Below are positions 46,946 through 56,371 of a stretch of 64,000 nucleotides of DNA, in pieces; positions within the stretch are counted from its first letter, which is position 1; the number at the start of each line of letters is the position of its first letter. The notes under the pieces were generated by a model. It searched no databases. It had not been told where the DNA came from and saw only the letters and a program-made list of their open reading frames with translations. The stretch lies in NCBI RefSeq assembly GCF_015679185.1, contig NZ_CP064939.1, positions 496,001 through 560,000 on the forward strand, in the 5' to 3' direction. The stretch is from Pedobacter endophyticus. Lineage in GTDB: Bacteria > Bacteroidota > Bacteroidia > Sphingobacteriales > Sphingobacteriaceae. The position numbers were made by a program, and so were the translations under genes.

Positions 46946-48505
46946 ATGCAAACATCTATTGAAACCAAAGACGATTTCTTTAGTAACAAAGTATTGGGTC
47001 ATCCCGCAGGCCTTTTTGTGCTTTTCTTTACTGAGATGTGGGAAAGATTTTCGTATTACGGTATGCGGGCATTGCTCGTTCTGTTTTTAACATCTACAAT
47101 TGCGGCCGGTGGCTGGGAATGGAGCAAGGCCGATGCCTTATCGCTTTATGGCACCTATACCATGGGCGTATATCTTACACCCGTTATCGGTGGTTTAATT
47201 GCCGACAGGCTGTTGGGCTACCGTTGGGCGGTAATTTTAGGGGCATTTATTATGACCCTCGGTCATGCCAGTATGGCGCTCGAAACGCCAATTTTCCTTT
47301 ATATCGGTTTAGGATGTTTAATGCTCGGAAACGGTTTGTTTAAGCCCAACATGACATCAATCGTATCTAAAATGTATAAAGATCATCCCGAAAAAAAGGA
47401 CGGTGCTTATTCTATTTTTTATATGGGTGTAAATGCAGGAGCGTTTTTGGGAATTATGATTTGTGGTTATATCGGCGAGAAAGTTTCATGGAGCTGGGGA
47501 TTTGGTCTGGCCGGAATTTTCATGTTTTTAGGTATGTTACAATTCTATTTTACCAAGAATATTTTTGGCAGCATCGGGTTGCTACCCAGCGAAGAAAAGA
47601 AGTTACAGAAGGCACAAAATGTAGTTACTGATGTTGTTGAAGAAGAAAACGTGCCAAAAAACATTGCCAGAGACCGCTTAATAGTGGTTTTTGTATTCTC
47701 AATATTTACAGTATTCTTCTGGGCTGCATTTGAACAGGCAGGCGGAAGTATGACGATTTTTGCAAAGGAAAATACAACCAGAATATTGACGGGAGGTGCT
47801 GGCTTGACGTTTAAAATTGTCGATGCCTTGCTAACCATTGTGCCGCTCGGCATCATTTCGTTTGTACTAATTAAGCTTTTCTCTAAAACCATTTCACGGT
47901 TTAAGCTTGGCAATCTGATCCTCGCTTCGAGTTTTCTAATTATTTGGGGCATTGTTTTGTGGAAGGTGGAACGCGAGTTCTCTGCAAATACCACAGAAAT
48001 TGCTGCATCGTGGTTTAATATCTTAAACTCGTTATTTATCATTTGTTTCGCTCCGGTGTTTTCGAAATGGTGGGAAAGTAAATACAATTTGCCCGGCTCG
48101 CTAAAATTTGGCTTAGGCCTTGTTCTATTGGGTCTCGGCTTCGGCTTCCTGGCATACGGTTCAACAGCCATTACCTCGCCAGAAATAAAGGTAAGTATGG
48201 CATGGCTTGTTTTTGCCTATCTGTTTCACACCCTTGGCGAACTTTGTATATCACCCGTAGGTCTCTCTTACGTTAGTAAATTGGTACCCGCAAAATGGAT
48301 CGGCTTTATGTTTGGCGTTTACTATCTGTTTTTGGCAATGGGTAATAAGCTGGCGGGCGTATCTGGAAGTATGATTGAGGAGATTACACATAAATACAGT
48401 TTGACAACATTTTTCTTAATTTTTACAATTGTGCCTATCGCAGCTGGATTATTAATCGCCGCTTTGCATCCAATTTTGAAAAAACTAATGCACGGCGTGA
48501 AGTAA
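46946..48505 (+). CDS. POT-family proton-dependent oligopeptide transporter, first of two
   Basis: 519 residues, about fourteen membrane segments. PTR2 signatures: FFTEMWERFSYYGMRALLVLF (ExxERFxYYG, first helix), GGLIADRLLGYRWAVILGAF, GNGLFKPNMTSIVSKMY and DGAYSIFYMGVNAGAFLG. FFWAAFEQAGGSMTIFA follows in the C-terminal half. Imports di- and tripeptides with protons. The second transporter begins one base after its stop. Confidence 0.94.
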   Translation: MQTSIETKDDFFSNKVLGHPAGLFVLFFTEMWERFSYYGMRALLVLFLTSTIAAGGWEWSKADALSLYGTYTMGVYLTPVIGGLIADRLLGYRWAVILGAFIMTLGHASMALETPIFLYIGLGCLMLGNGLFKPNMTSIVSKMYKDHPEKKDGAYSIFYMGVNAGAFLGIMICGYIGEKVSWSWGFGLAGIFMFLGMLQFYFTKNIFGSIGLLPSEEKKLQKAQNVVTDVVEEENVPKNIARDRLIVVFVFSIFTVFFWAAFEQAGGSMTIFAKENTTRILTGGAGLTFKIVDALLTIVPLGIISFVLIKLFSKTISRFKLGNLILASSFLIIWGIVLWKVEREFSANTTEIAASWFNILNSLFIICFAPVFSKWWESKYNLPGSLKFGLGLVLLGLGFGFLAYGSTAITSPEIKVSMAWLVFAYLFHTLGELCISPVGLSYVSKLVPAKWIGFMFGVYYLFLAMGNKLAGVSGSMIEEITHKYSLTTFFLIFTIVPIAAGLLIAALHPILKKLMHGVK

Positions 48506-48506
48506 G

Positions 48507-50000
48507 ATGGAACTGAGCACAGAAAAAACGATCACATTAGAAGAAATACAAAACTTCGAAGGCAAGTACCCCAAACAGTTGTGGTACCTGTCGCTGGTTG
48601 AAATGTGGGAGCGGTTCTGCTTTTATGGAATGCGTGGCGTGTTGGCCTTTTTCATGGTCGATCAACTCGGATTAAGCGATCAAAGTTCCAATTTACAATA
48701 CGGGGCCATACAAGCTTTCGTTTATGCCTTTACATTTATCGGTGGTATATTCGCCGACAAAATTTTAGGCTTTAGGAAATCGTTGTTTTGGGGCGGCTCG
48801 CTAATGATTGTCGGAAACCTGATCCTTGCTTTTTCGCCGCACGATTTGTTTTATATCGGCATCACGTTGTCTATCATCGGCACCGGCTTTTTTAAGCCCA
48901 ACATTTCTTCGATGGTTGGCGAGTTATACGATGAAAAGGATAACAGACGAGATGCAGGCTATGGTTTGTTTTATGCCAGTATTAACGTTGGCGGTTTACT
49001 GGGCGGCGCCATGTGCATCTATCTTGGCAAATATTACAATTGGCATTTATGCTTCCTATCAGCGGCCGTAGTAATGGCCTTTGGCCTGGGAACTTTTCTT
49101 GTTACCAAAAAACATTTGGGGCCCATTGGAAATTCACCGCTATTGCACCTCAAAAAAACAAAGCAAAAAGCGTCAGAGATTGCTGTTTATGTCGGTTCGC
49201 TGGTTTGCATTCCGTTAATCTACATCATGGTTAGAAATACGGATTACACCGATTATTTCATGTACACCATCGGTGTAATTGCACTGATTTACTTCCTTTA
49301 CGAAACTTTTAGCATCAAAGAAATCAAGGCCCGATACAAGCTGCTTGCGGCGTTCATTTTTATCATGTGCTATTTTGTGTTCATGGCCATTTCTGAACAA
49401 AGTGGCGGTTCGCTTTCCCTTTTTGCCAAAGATAACCTCGATCACAATTTATTGTTCTTCTCAGCCGATCCGAACGTAATTAATAACAGTGTAAACTCCT
49501 TCTTCGTTATCGTTTTTAGCCCCTTGGTTGGTTTGTTGTGGATTGGTATGTACCGAAGGAAAATTGAACCTAATACCGTGGTTAAGTTTGGTTTAGGCTT
49601 CATTTTGCTGGCCCTAAGTTTCTATGTTTTCTACGCCACAAGGTTTTTCGTTAACGATCAGGGCATAAGTTCATTAAATATTTTTACGCTTGGTTACTTA
49701 TTGCTCACTTTAGGCGAGCTTTGTATTGGGCCAATCGGGATGTCTATTATCACCAAGCTGTCTCCTAAAAGAATGTTCGGCATGATGATGGGCTTGTGGT
49801 TCCTGTTTAGTGCCTTTGGGCAGCTTGCTGCCGGAAAACTGGGTGCAGAAATGTCGAGCGTAGAGAACGCATCTTTAATGACAAAACTGTTGTCGTACAC
49901 CGAAGGCTATAAATCGCTCGCAATCTATTCGTTAATTGCCGGTTTGTTCTTAATTGTATTTTCGCAGTTGATTAAAAAGCTGATGCAAGAAGTGAGGTAG
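48507..50000 (+). CDS. POT-family proton-dependent oligopeptide transporter, second of two
   Basis: 497 residues. Same layout as its neighbour: LVEMWERFCFYGMRGVLAFFM, GGIFADKILGFRKSLFWGG, GTGFFKPNISSMVGELYDEK, GYGLFYASINVGGLLGG, and MAISEQSGGSLSLFAKDN. Clearly diverged from the first copy, so an old tandem duplication, possibly with a different peptide preference. Stop is followed at once by purine-rich repeat DNA. Confidence 0.94.
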   Translation: MELSTEKTITLEEIQNFEGKYPKQLWYLSLVEMWERFCFYGMRGVLAFFMVDQLGLSDQSSNLQYGAIQAFVYAFTFIGGIFADKILGFRKSLFWGGSLMIVGNLILAFSPHDLFYIGITLSIIGTGFFKPNISSMVGELYDEKDNRRDAGYGLFYASINVGGLLGGAMCIYLGKYYNWHLCFLSAAVVMAFGLGTFLVTKKHLGPIGNSPLLHLKKTKQKASEIAVYVGSLVCIPLIYIMVRNTDYTDYFMYTIGVIALIYFLYETFSIKEIKARYKLLAAFIFIMCYFVFMAISEQSGGSLSLFAKDNLDHNLLFFSADPNVINNSVNSFFVIVFSPLVGLLWIGMYRRKIEPNTVVKFGLGFILLALSFYVFYATRFFVNDQGISSLNIFTLGYLLLTLGELCIGPIGMSIITKLSPKRMFGMMMGLWFLFSAFGQLAAGKLGAEMSSVENASLMTKLLSYTEGYKSLAIYSLIAGLFLIVFSQLIKKLMQEVR

Positions 50001-50004
50001 AGTG

Positions 50005-50345
50005 AATAAGTCCGAAGTCCGAAGATGAAGTGCAAAGCGGAAAGACTATAGCTGAAAGCATAAAGCGAAAAGTGAAAAGTGAAAAAGTCCGAAGTCGGGA
50101 GTCCGGAAGTCCGAAGATGAAGTGCAAAGCGGAAAGACTAAAGCAGAAAGTGAAGAAGTCCGAAGTCGGGAGTACGGAAGTCCGAAGATGAGGGAGAAAG
50201 CTGAAAGGTTAAAGCGGAAAGACTAAAGCGGAAAGTGAAAAAGTCCGAAGTCCGAAGTCGCGAGTCCGAAAGGCCGAGGATAAAGTGCAAAAGCAGCGCA
50301 CTGAAACAGAAAGTGAAAAGGTCGGAAGATAAAGCTTAAAGACTA
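50005..50345. repeat. purine-rich imperfect tandem repeats
   Basis: About 340 bp in which the plus strand is nearly all A and G. The block CCGAAGATGAAGTGCAAAGC begins at 50019 and 50111, and a shortened form at 50182; GTCCGAAGTC is scattered throughout. Related pieces occur at 37191, inside the end of the gene at 44467 and, inverted, at 51250-51290. Non-coding. Confidence 0.8.
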
Positions 50346-50456
50346 GATTTTACACCCGAATCAACGTGAGGTCGATACGGGTTTTTTCATATTTAATAGC
50401 TACTTTCGCAGTCAGAAAGCAGACTATAAACGAAGAAATTAATAACTACCATAAAC

Positions 50457-51197
50457 GTGTCAGACAGCTTAATAATTATCCCTACATATAACGAAAAGGA
50501 AAACATTGAAAAGATTATCAGAAAAGTATTTTCTTTAATCCAGCCTTTTCATGTATTGATTATCGACGATGGTTCTCCTGATGGCACTGCGGCGATTGTA
50601 AAGTTACTGCAACCGGAGTTTGAGGGCCGTCTTTTTATCGAAGAAAGAGCAGGAAAACAAGGTTTGGGTACCGCTTATATTTATGGATTTAAATGGGCGC
50701 TGCAACGCAGTTACCAATACATTTTTGAAATGGATGCTGATTTTTCTCACAATCCGGATGATTTGGCCCGTTTGCGTGAGGCCTGCGTTCAGGGAGCAGA
50801 TCTTGCCATTGGCTCGAGGTATGTTAAGGGAGTAAATGTGGTTAACTGGCCAATGGGCCGCGTTTTAATGTCGTACTTTGCCTCAATGTACGTTAGGTTT
50901 GTCACCGGAATTGGCATTCAAGATGCAACCGCTGGTTTTAAGTGCTACCGCAAAATAGTGTTGGAGACAATTCCCTTAGAGAAAATTCGTTTCGTGGGCT
51001 ATGCTTTTCAAATAGAAATGAAATTCACGGCCATTAAATTTGGATTTAACGTAGTCGAAGTTCCGATTATCTTTACCGACAGAACGGAAGGAACTTCGAA
51101 AATGAGTACCCGTATTTTTAGAGAAGCATTTTTAGGCGTAATTCAAATGAAGGTGAGCAGCTGGTTCAGGGATTATCGCCGTAAATCGGTTCATTAA
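50457..51197 (+). CDS. GT2 polyprenol-phosphate mannosyltransferase (DPM1-like)
   Basis: 246 residues starting at GTG 50457. Transfers a hexose, typically mannose from GDP-mannose, to polyprenyl phosphate on the cytoplasmic membrane face. GT-A marks: IIIPTYNEKENIEKIIRKVF, VLIIDDGSPDGT, the metal-binding FEMDADFSHNPDDL, DLAIGSRYVKGVNVVNWP, GIQDATAGFKCYRK and VPIIFTDRTEGTSKMS. No C-terminal GtrA-like membrane domain, as in the short DPM1 class. A single gene between two repeat fields. Confidence 0.9.
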   Translation: MSDSLIIIPTYNEKENIEKIIRKVFSLIQPFHVLIIDDGSPDGTAAIVKLLQPEFEGRLFIEERAGKQGLGTAYIYGFKWALQRSYQYIFEMDADFSHNPDDLARLREACVQGADLAIGSRYVKGVNVVNWPMGRVLMSYFASMYVRFVTGIGIQDATAGFKCYRKIVLETIPLEKIRFVGYAFQIEMKFTAIKFGFNVVEVPIIFTDRTEGTSKMSTRIFREAFLGVIQMKVSSWFRDYRRKSVH

Positions 51198-51277
51198 TTT
51201 ATTGGTTAATTGTTTGATTTGGTTAACTGCCAATTGCAACCTTCAGACTAACGACTTCGGACTCTTGACTCGAGACT

Positions 51278-51751
51278 TCAGACTCTAAACTCCTTCCCTT
51301 CCTTAATCATTGCACCAAAATCAAGCTGCTTTTCCATTGCGTTCACAGTCATTACCAAACGTTTGGTTCGGGTAGCCTCCGTTTTTGCTTCGTTAATCCA
51401 CCTAATGAAATAATTTTGATGAGATTTCGGCTGTTTCAAAAATTGGGACATGAGCTTTTCATCGTCCGCAAAGCAAAGCGCCAAATCATCAGGAATTTCC
51501 AACTTAAATCCTTTGTCTTCTTCTAGCCAAACCTCTACCTTTGCCCCTGCTTCTTTTTTGAGTTTTTTGCGCAATTGCGCCTTTAATGCAATGATGAAAT
51601 CGCCCTCTCCCATTGGTATTGTTGCCATTCCGTCAATTGTTACCTCATCAATCTTACCTTTAACTCTAAAACTTGTTTTACAACCGGGTTTGATTGCGTC
51701 GGCAAGCGCAGCAGGGATAAAAACATAGCTCCAGCCAGTTTTTTCGCCCAT
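51278..51751 (-). CDS. DUF1905 + YdeI/OmdA-type protein
   Basis: 157 residues. N-terminal DUF1905 beta-barrel-like domain (WSYVFIPAALADAIK, FRVKGKIDEVTIDGMATIPM, FIIALKAQLRKKLKKEAGAKV) and C-terminal YdeI/OmpD-associated segment (FLKQPKSHQNYFIRWINEAKTEATRTKRL). Two-domain proteins of this kind are common in soil bacteria. Function unsettled; the YdeI part is sometimes linked to resistance to antimicrobial peptides. Confidence 0.85.
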   Translation of the reverse strand: MGEKTGWSYVFIPAALADAIKPGCKTSFRVKGKIDEVTIDGMATIPMGEGDFIIALKAQLRKKLKKEAGAKVEVWLEEDKGFKLEIPDDLALCFADDEKLMSQFLKQPKSHQNYFIRWINEAKTEATRTKRLVMTVNAMEKQLDFGAMIKEGKEFRV

Positions 51752-51865
51752 TTTTTCGAATTTTTCTATTTCTGCGGTTAGGTGAATTACGATTTAAAGG
51801 TAAGAAAAATATTATTCGGCTCATAAAATAGCCAAATTATGAGCCGATTAGCTTAATTATTCGGC

Positions 51866-54800
51866 TCACGATTTAACCGCTAATGGATTCATGTGTATAT
51901 CCAGTTTGGCAAACTTTAAAACCTCGATACTTGGAAAGCCAAATTCGGTTACAACTTTTCCTAAAATTAAATAGCAGCCCTTGCCCTTAAACGGATATAC
52001 TGGTGTCGTATTGGGAAAGTGCGTGGTATCAAAAAAGTCGCCATTGGCATCTAAAAAAGTTCCAAACCACATTTTTGTGTTTTTTACGGTACGCACTGTT
52101 TTTTCGCAGACATAATTGCCAACCATTTTAACGGTTTTGCCTATATGTTTATCCATTTCGGCAGCCATTACGTCGCCCCGGTAATTGGTTTTCAAAAAAT
52201 CGAACATGTTATAGTTTAAAGGATAACCCAACAACTCCAGCTCGAGGTAAGCATCTTCCATTGTCGAGTTTTCGAGTGCTGGCAAAATGTACTCCTTATG
52301 TTCTACATTAAAAAGCTCGGCCATATTGGGTCTTTTTTGCTTATGGCCAAGGTAGTTGTAAATATCCCACAACAATGTTTTTTTATCTTTTCCAGTAAAT
52401 CTGAAGGCACCCAAACGAATCAATAAAATCGCCTGGTCCAAAGTGATCTGCACCCTTTTTACAAAGTGCTCCAAACTTTTAAACGGACCATTCATTCTCC
52501 TTTCGCGTGGAATTCCGTCGATAAATCTATTTTCGAGCCCTTGTACCCCAACAAAGCCCAAATACACTTCATCGCCTCGTATCACTACCGCTTCGTTGCT
52601 GTGGTTTACACAAGGCAAGTGCACCTTTGCGCCCGTTTTTTGCAATTCGTGAACGTAGACCCATCTGCTGTAAAAACCGCCGTAATTATTCAGTACAGCC
52701 ACCATAAATTCTTTGGGATAATAGGTTTTTAGATAAAGGCTTTGATAACTCTCTACCGCAAACGACGCTGAATGCGCTTTTGAAAAACTATACCCGGCAA
52801 ATGATGAAATCTGCCTCCAAACCTCGGTAATCAGTTCTTCGGAATGCCCTTTTTTACGTGCGGAAATAAAAAATTTGTTTACAAGCTCGTCAAACGCCAG
52901 TTTCGATCTATATTTTCCGCTCATTGCCTTTCGCAGCACGTCGGCATCGGTCAGGTTTAAGCCCGCAAAGTAATGGCAAACCTTAATCACATCTTCCTGA
53001 TAAACCATTACGCCATAGGTTTCTTTTAGCTGCTCTTTCATTTCTTCGCATAAATAAACTACGCGGTCTGGCGCATGGTAGCGCTCAATAAACGATTTCA
53101 TCATTCCAGAACTTGCTACGCCCGGACGGATGATGGAGCTGGCCGCAACCAGAGTGAGATAATCGCTGCATTTCAATTTTTTAAGTAATTGCCGCATCGC
53201 TGGCGATTCAATGTAAAAACAGCCGATTGGTTGTCCATCACCCAAAATCCGGTTCAGGTTTGGATCATCCTTAAATCGTTTGAAATCGTGAATGTCAATA
53301 TCAACATTTCGGTTTTGTTTGATGATCTGCACCGCCTCCCTGATATGCCCGATGCCCCGTTGGCTTAAAATATCGAATTTCTCGTAGCCGATGGCTTCGG
53401 CCTCATACATATCCCATTGAACGGTAGGAAACCCTTTTGGGGGCAAATCCAATGCGGTGTAATACGTTATGGGTTCTTCCGAAATCAAAATCCCTCCGGC
53501 ATGAATCGATCGCTGGTTTGGCATATCCTTCATATGCTGATGAACGGCAAGCAGCTTATGGTAGGTGGCGTTTTTTTGATTCTCCCGCTCCTTCGTTGGG
53601 TCGGTAAAACTGTCAATCTCATCTTTCGGCAAGCCAAGTACTTTTCCAATCTCGCGAATAATAGCCCGGTCTTTAAACGTGCTGATTGTTCCCAGAAATG
53701 CGACATGCCATTTCGGATATTTATTAAAAATGTAGCGCTGAATGGTTTCGCGTTCATCCCAGGCAAAATCAATGTCGAAATCGGGCGGGGTGGTTCGCTT
53801 TTCGTGCAAAAACCTTTCAAAATATAAATCCAGATCAATCGGGTCTACATCGGTAATGCGCAGGCAATAGGCAACAATGCTATTGGCGCCCGAGCCCCTG
53901 CCCACATGATAGAAATTGCATTTTCCCATTGCATAACGCACAATATCGAAAGTGATGAGAAAGTAAGCACAGTAATTTTTAAGTTCGATAATGCGCAGTT
54001 CCTTTTCCATGCGCTCAGTGGCCACTTCGTTATGCTTGCCGTAACGATATTCGAGGCCTTTAAAAGCAATTCGTCGGAGTAGTGCCCTGTCTAACCGCTC
54101 CCCCTCCCTGCAATACGAAAACCTGTTTTTTGACTGCGTTTCAGGTTCGAAGTACATGCTCAGGTCGCAGGCATCAATCAGCCGTTGCGTGTTGTCGATA
54201 ATAAAAGGAAACTGTTTAAATTTAAGCTTTAATTCTTCTTCGGGAATCAGAAATTCATCCTTCGCACACTTCGCTTCATCCGGCACCATAGTTAAAAGCG
54301 TGTTTAGTTCAATGGCCCTTAAGTACTCGTGTAAACGATAATCGATTTTATCGTTCACGGTAACGGGATGCCAAACCACCAACTTATCTCGTTCATCAAG
54401 CAACGGGTGCTTGTAAAGGTAATTGAGTTGCGAACTCCTGATGCCAACAAATTCATTGGCTTTTAAAATTCGTTTAAACGTTCGCCCAAAGGGATAAACA
54501 AAAAAAGTATTGTCCAGCTGGGGCGCATCTTCGGGCAATGGCATGTTCTCGATGTTATGATGACTCAGAAACTCGTTGAGCGCCCGCATTCCCTCTTTAT
54601 TCTGTGCAATCCCGATATACAAAAGCCTTGTGTCTTCGCGAAACTCAATCCCCGCAATTGGTTTAATTTGGTAAGGAATGTTACCTTTTTGAACCTCATC
54701 TGCTGCCTTAAAAACTTGCTGTTTAAAACACGTTCTGATAAACTCAACTGCACCGGTTGACGTATTGATATCTGTTAGAACCAACTGGCGGATGCCCATG

Positions 54801-54880
54801 GCACGTGCAGTTTCAACGATTTTCGGAATATCCATCGTCCCGTACTTTAGGCTGTAAGTAGAGTGTACGTTGAGGAACAT
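51866..54880 (-). CDS. DNA polymerase III alpha-type polymerase, short DnaE (probable error-prone, DnaE2/ImuC-like role)
   Basis: 1004 residues, shorter than a replicative DnaE (about 1150 or more). PHP domain first: MFLNVHSTYSLKYGTMDIPK, where the usual first His of HxH is Asn. Then the palm, with catalytic aspartates in TPPDFDIDFAWDER near residue 367 and GRGSGANSIVAYCL before it. Fingers: SIHAGGILIS, KFDILSQRGIGHI, YQEDVI. Helix-hairpin-helix: FAGYSFSKAHSASFAVESYQ. The OB domain is reduced. Lies 80 nt after dinB on the same strand, so probably a damage-inducible pair for translesion synthesis. Confidence 0.9.
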   Translation of the reverse strand: MFLNVHSTYSLKYGTMDIPKIVETARAMGIRQLVLTDINTSTGAVEFIRTCFKQQVFKAADEVQKGNIPYQIKPIAGIEFREDTRLLYIGIAQNKEGMRALNEFLSHHNIENMPLPEDAPQLDNTFFVYPFGRTFKRILKANEFVGIRSSQLNYLYKHPLLDERDKLVVWHPVTVNDKIDYRLHEYLRAIELNTLLTMVPDEAKCAKDEFLIPEEELKLKFKQFPFIIDNTQRLIDACDLSMYFEPETQSKNRFSYCREGERLDRALLRRIAFKGLEYRYGKHNEVATERMEKELRIIELKNYCAYFLITFDIVRYAMGKCNFYHVGRGSGANSIVAYCLRITDVDPIDLDLYFERFLHEKRTTPPDFDIDFAWDERETIQRYIFNKYPKWHVAFLGTISTFKDRAIIREIGKVLGLPKDEIDSFTDPTKERENQKNATYHKLLAVHQHMKDMPNQRSIHAGGILISEEPITYYTALDLPPKGFPTVQWDMYEAEAIGYEKFDILSQRGIGHIREAVQIIKQNRNVDIDIHDFKRFKDDPNLNRILGDGQPIGCFYIESPAMRQLLKKLKCSDYLTLVAASSIIRPGVASSGMMKSFIERYHAPDRVVYLCEEMKEQLKETYGVMVYQEDVIKVCHYFAGLNLTDADVLRKAMSGKYRSKLAFDELVNKFFISARKKGHSEELITEVWRQISSFAGYSFSKAHSASFAVESYQSLYLKTYYPKEFMVAVLNNYGGFYSRWVYVHELQKTGAKVHLPCVNHSNEAVVIRGDEVYLGFVGVQGLENRFIDGIPRERRMNGPFKSLEHFVKRVQITLDQAILLIRLGAFRFTGKDKKTLLWDIYNYLGHKQKRPNMAELFNVEHKEYILPALENSTMEDAYLELELLGYPLNYNMFDFLKTNYRGDVMAAEMDKHIGKTVKMVGNYVCEKTVRTVKNTKMWFGTFLDANGDFFDTTHFPNTTPVYPFKGKGCYLILGKVVTEFGFPSIEVLKFAKLDIHMNPLAVKS

Positions 54881-54960
54881 GTTCGGTCTGTGGTTTGATG
54901 ATTTGGATGTTTTGCTAATTTATTATTCCCGCTGTCAGGCTTTAACCCGCTACAGCTGCA

Positions 54961-56235
54961 CTATTCGGTATTGATAAATGTTCTTATTCGCGATTTTTTA
55001 CTAGCTGGAGGATGCTCACTTTCATCTGCCTTTTTTTTCCTCGGATTATACTTTATAACCTTGCCATTTTCATCACGCTCGGGCCGTTTAACAATGCAGG
55101 CTTTCACTACCGATTCTATCCCGTAGTGGTTGCGAACTTTATCCATGGCCTGATATAAATCATATTCTTCTTCGGAGGTTTGATACAGACCAATTTGTTC
55201 GAAACCGCTGACGAGATGCGATAATTTAACGCCGATTAGCCGCAGTAACATCCGTTTTTTGTATAGTGTTTTAAACAAATCGTGCGCCTTGGCAATCAGA
55301 AACGAATCGAGCGATGTGTAAGGAATGCGTGATTGCTGAGTTACGGTTTCGAAGTTTGAATAGCGAATAGTAACGGTGATGCAGGCGGTTAACTTCTGCT
55401 GACTTCGCAGCTCGTAAGCCAAATTCGTAACCATTCCGCTTAAAATGGCTTTCATTTTCGAGATATCCATGCTGTCGTTCTCGAAAGTAGTTTGCGTACC
55501 AATGGATTTCCGTTCGCGATAGGGAACAACGTTGGAAAGATCGATGCCATTGGCTTTTTGCCAAAGCGCCAGCCCGTGTTGGCCCAATATTTTGAACATT
55601 AAGTCTTTTGGGATCTCGGCCAGTGTCTGGATTCTTCGAACACCCATTTCACTCAGTTTTTTATAAGTGGCCTCGCCAATTCCGGGTATTTTATGTACCG
55701 CCAGCGGATTTAAAAAATTTCTGACGCCGGGAAAGGGAATCTCGAGTTCGCCGTTTGGCTTGCATTCATTGGTGCCGATTTTGGAAACCGTTTTATTTAC
55801 CGAAAGGCCGAATGAGATGGGTAAATGGGTTTCCTTTATAATGGTTTGCCTCAGTTCGGAAGCAAATTTCATGCAGCCAAAAAATTTGTCCATCCCCGTC
55901 ATGTCAATATAATGTTCGTCGATGCTGGCCTTTTCAAACAACGGAACACGATCGGCGATGATTTGGGTAATCTCGTGCGAGGCTTTTGAATAATCATCCA
56001 TGTTGCCCCGAACAAAAATTGCCTGTGGACAAAGCTGTTTGGCCATTCTTCCCGGCATTGCGGCATGCACACCAAACTTGCGAGCCTCGTAACTGCATGA
56101 GGTAACCACACCACGATCGGAACCGCCGCCAACAATTACAGGCTGTCCAATTAGTTTCGGATTTTTTCGTAACTCTACCGATACGAAAAAAGCGTCCTGA
56201 TCCATATGAATAATATGTTTGTTGTTGTCAATCAT
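54961..56235 (-). CDS. dinB: DNA polymerase IV (Y-family)
   Basis: 424 residues. Translesion polymerase. Catalytic carboxylates are in HMDQDAFFVSVE (Asp near residue 12) and SIDEHYIDM (Asp-Glu near 107; the usual text is SIDEAYLD). Other family parts: GVVTSCSYEARKFGVHAAMP, SFGLSVNKTVSKIGTNECKP, HKIPGIGEATYKKLSEMGV (helix-hairpin-helix) and a little-finger domain. The C-terminal tail (YNPRKKKADESEHPPASKK) is charged with no clear QLxLF clamp-binding motif. Followed by the short dnaE in one operon. Confidence 0.94.
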   Translation of the reverse strand: MIDNNKHIIHMDQDAFFVSVELRKNPKLIGQPVIVGGGSDRGVVTSCSYEARKFGVHAAMPGRMAKQLCPQAIFVRGNMDDYSKASHEITQIIADRVPLFEKASIDEHYIDMTGMDKFFGCMKFASELRQTIIKETHLPISFGLSVNKTVSKIGTNECKPNGELEIPFPGVRNFLNPLAVHKIPGIGEATYKKLSEMGVRRIQTLAEIPKDLMFKILGQHGLALWQKANGIDLSNVVPYRERKSIGTQTTFENDSMDISKMKAILSGMVTNLAYELRSQQKLTACITVTIRYSNFETVTQQSRIPYTSLDSFLIAKAHDLFKTLYKKRMLLRLIGVKLSHLVSGFEQIGLYQTSEEEYDLYQAMDKVRNHYGIESVVKACIVKRPERDENGKVIKYNPRKKKADESEHPPASKKSRIRTFINTE

Positions 56236-56266
56236 CCCGTTGTCGTTTTATGTAATCGCAGTAGAA

Positions 56267-56288
56267 CAAAATTACTAAATATATTAGT
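56267..56288 (-). promoter_or_regulatory. dinB promoter overlapped by a perfect inverted repeat (putative repressor site)
   Basis: Minus-strand -7 box TAATTTTG at 56274-56267. Directly abutting it is ACTAA-N5-TTAGT at 56274-56288. A second inverted repeat, CTAAT-TAA-ATTAG, is at 56328-56340. Placement over the core promoter suits a repressor, for example a damage-response regulator. The regulator is not in the window and the link is inferred. Confidence 0.55.
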
Positions 56289-56371
56289 TTTATAATGATG
56301 TTGTGCGTGCTGATTTATCAACAGTTGCTAATTAAATTAGTTTTTATAAATTATTGAGGTGAAGCGGAAAA

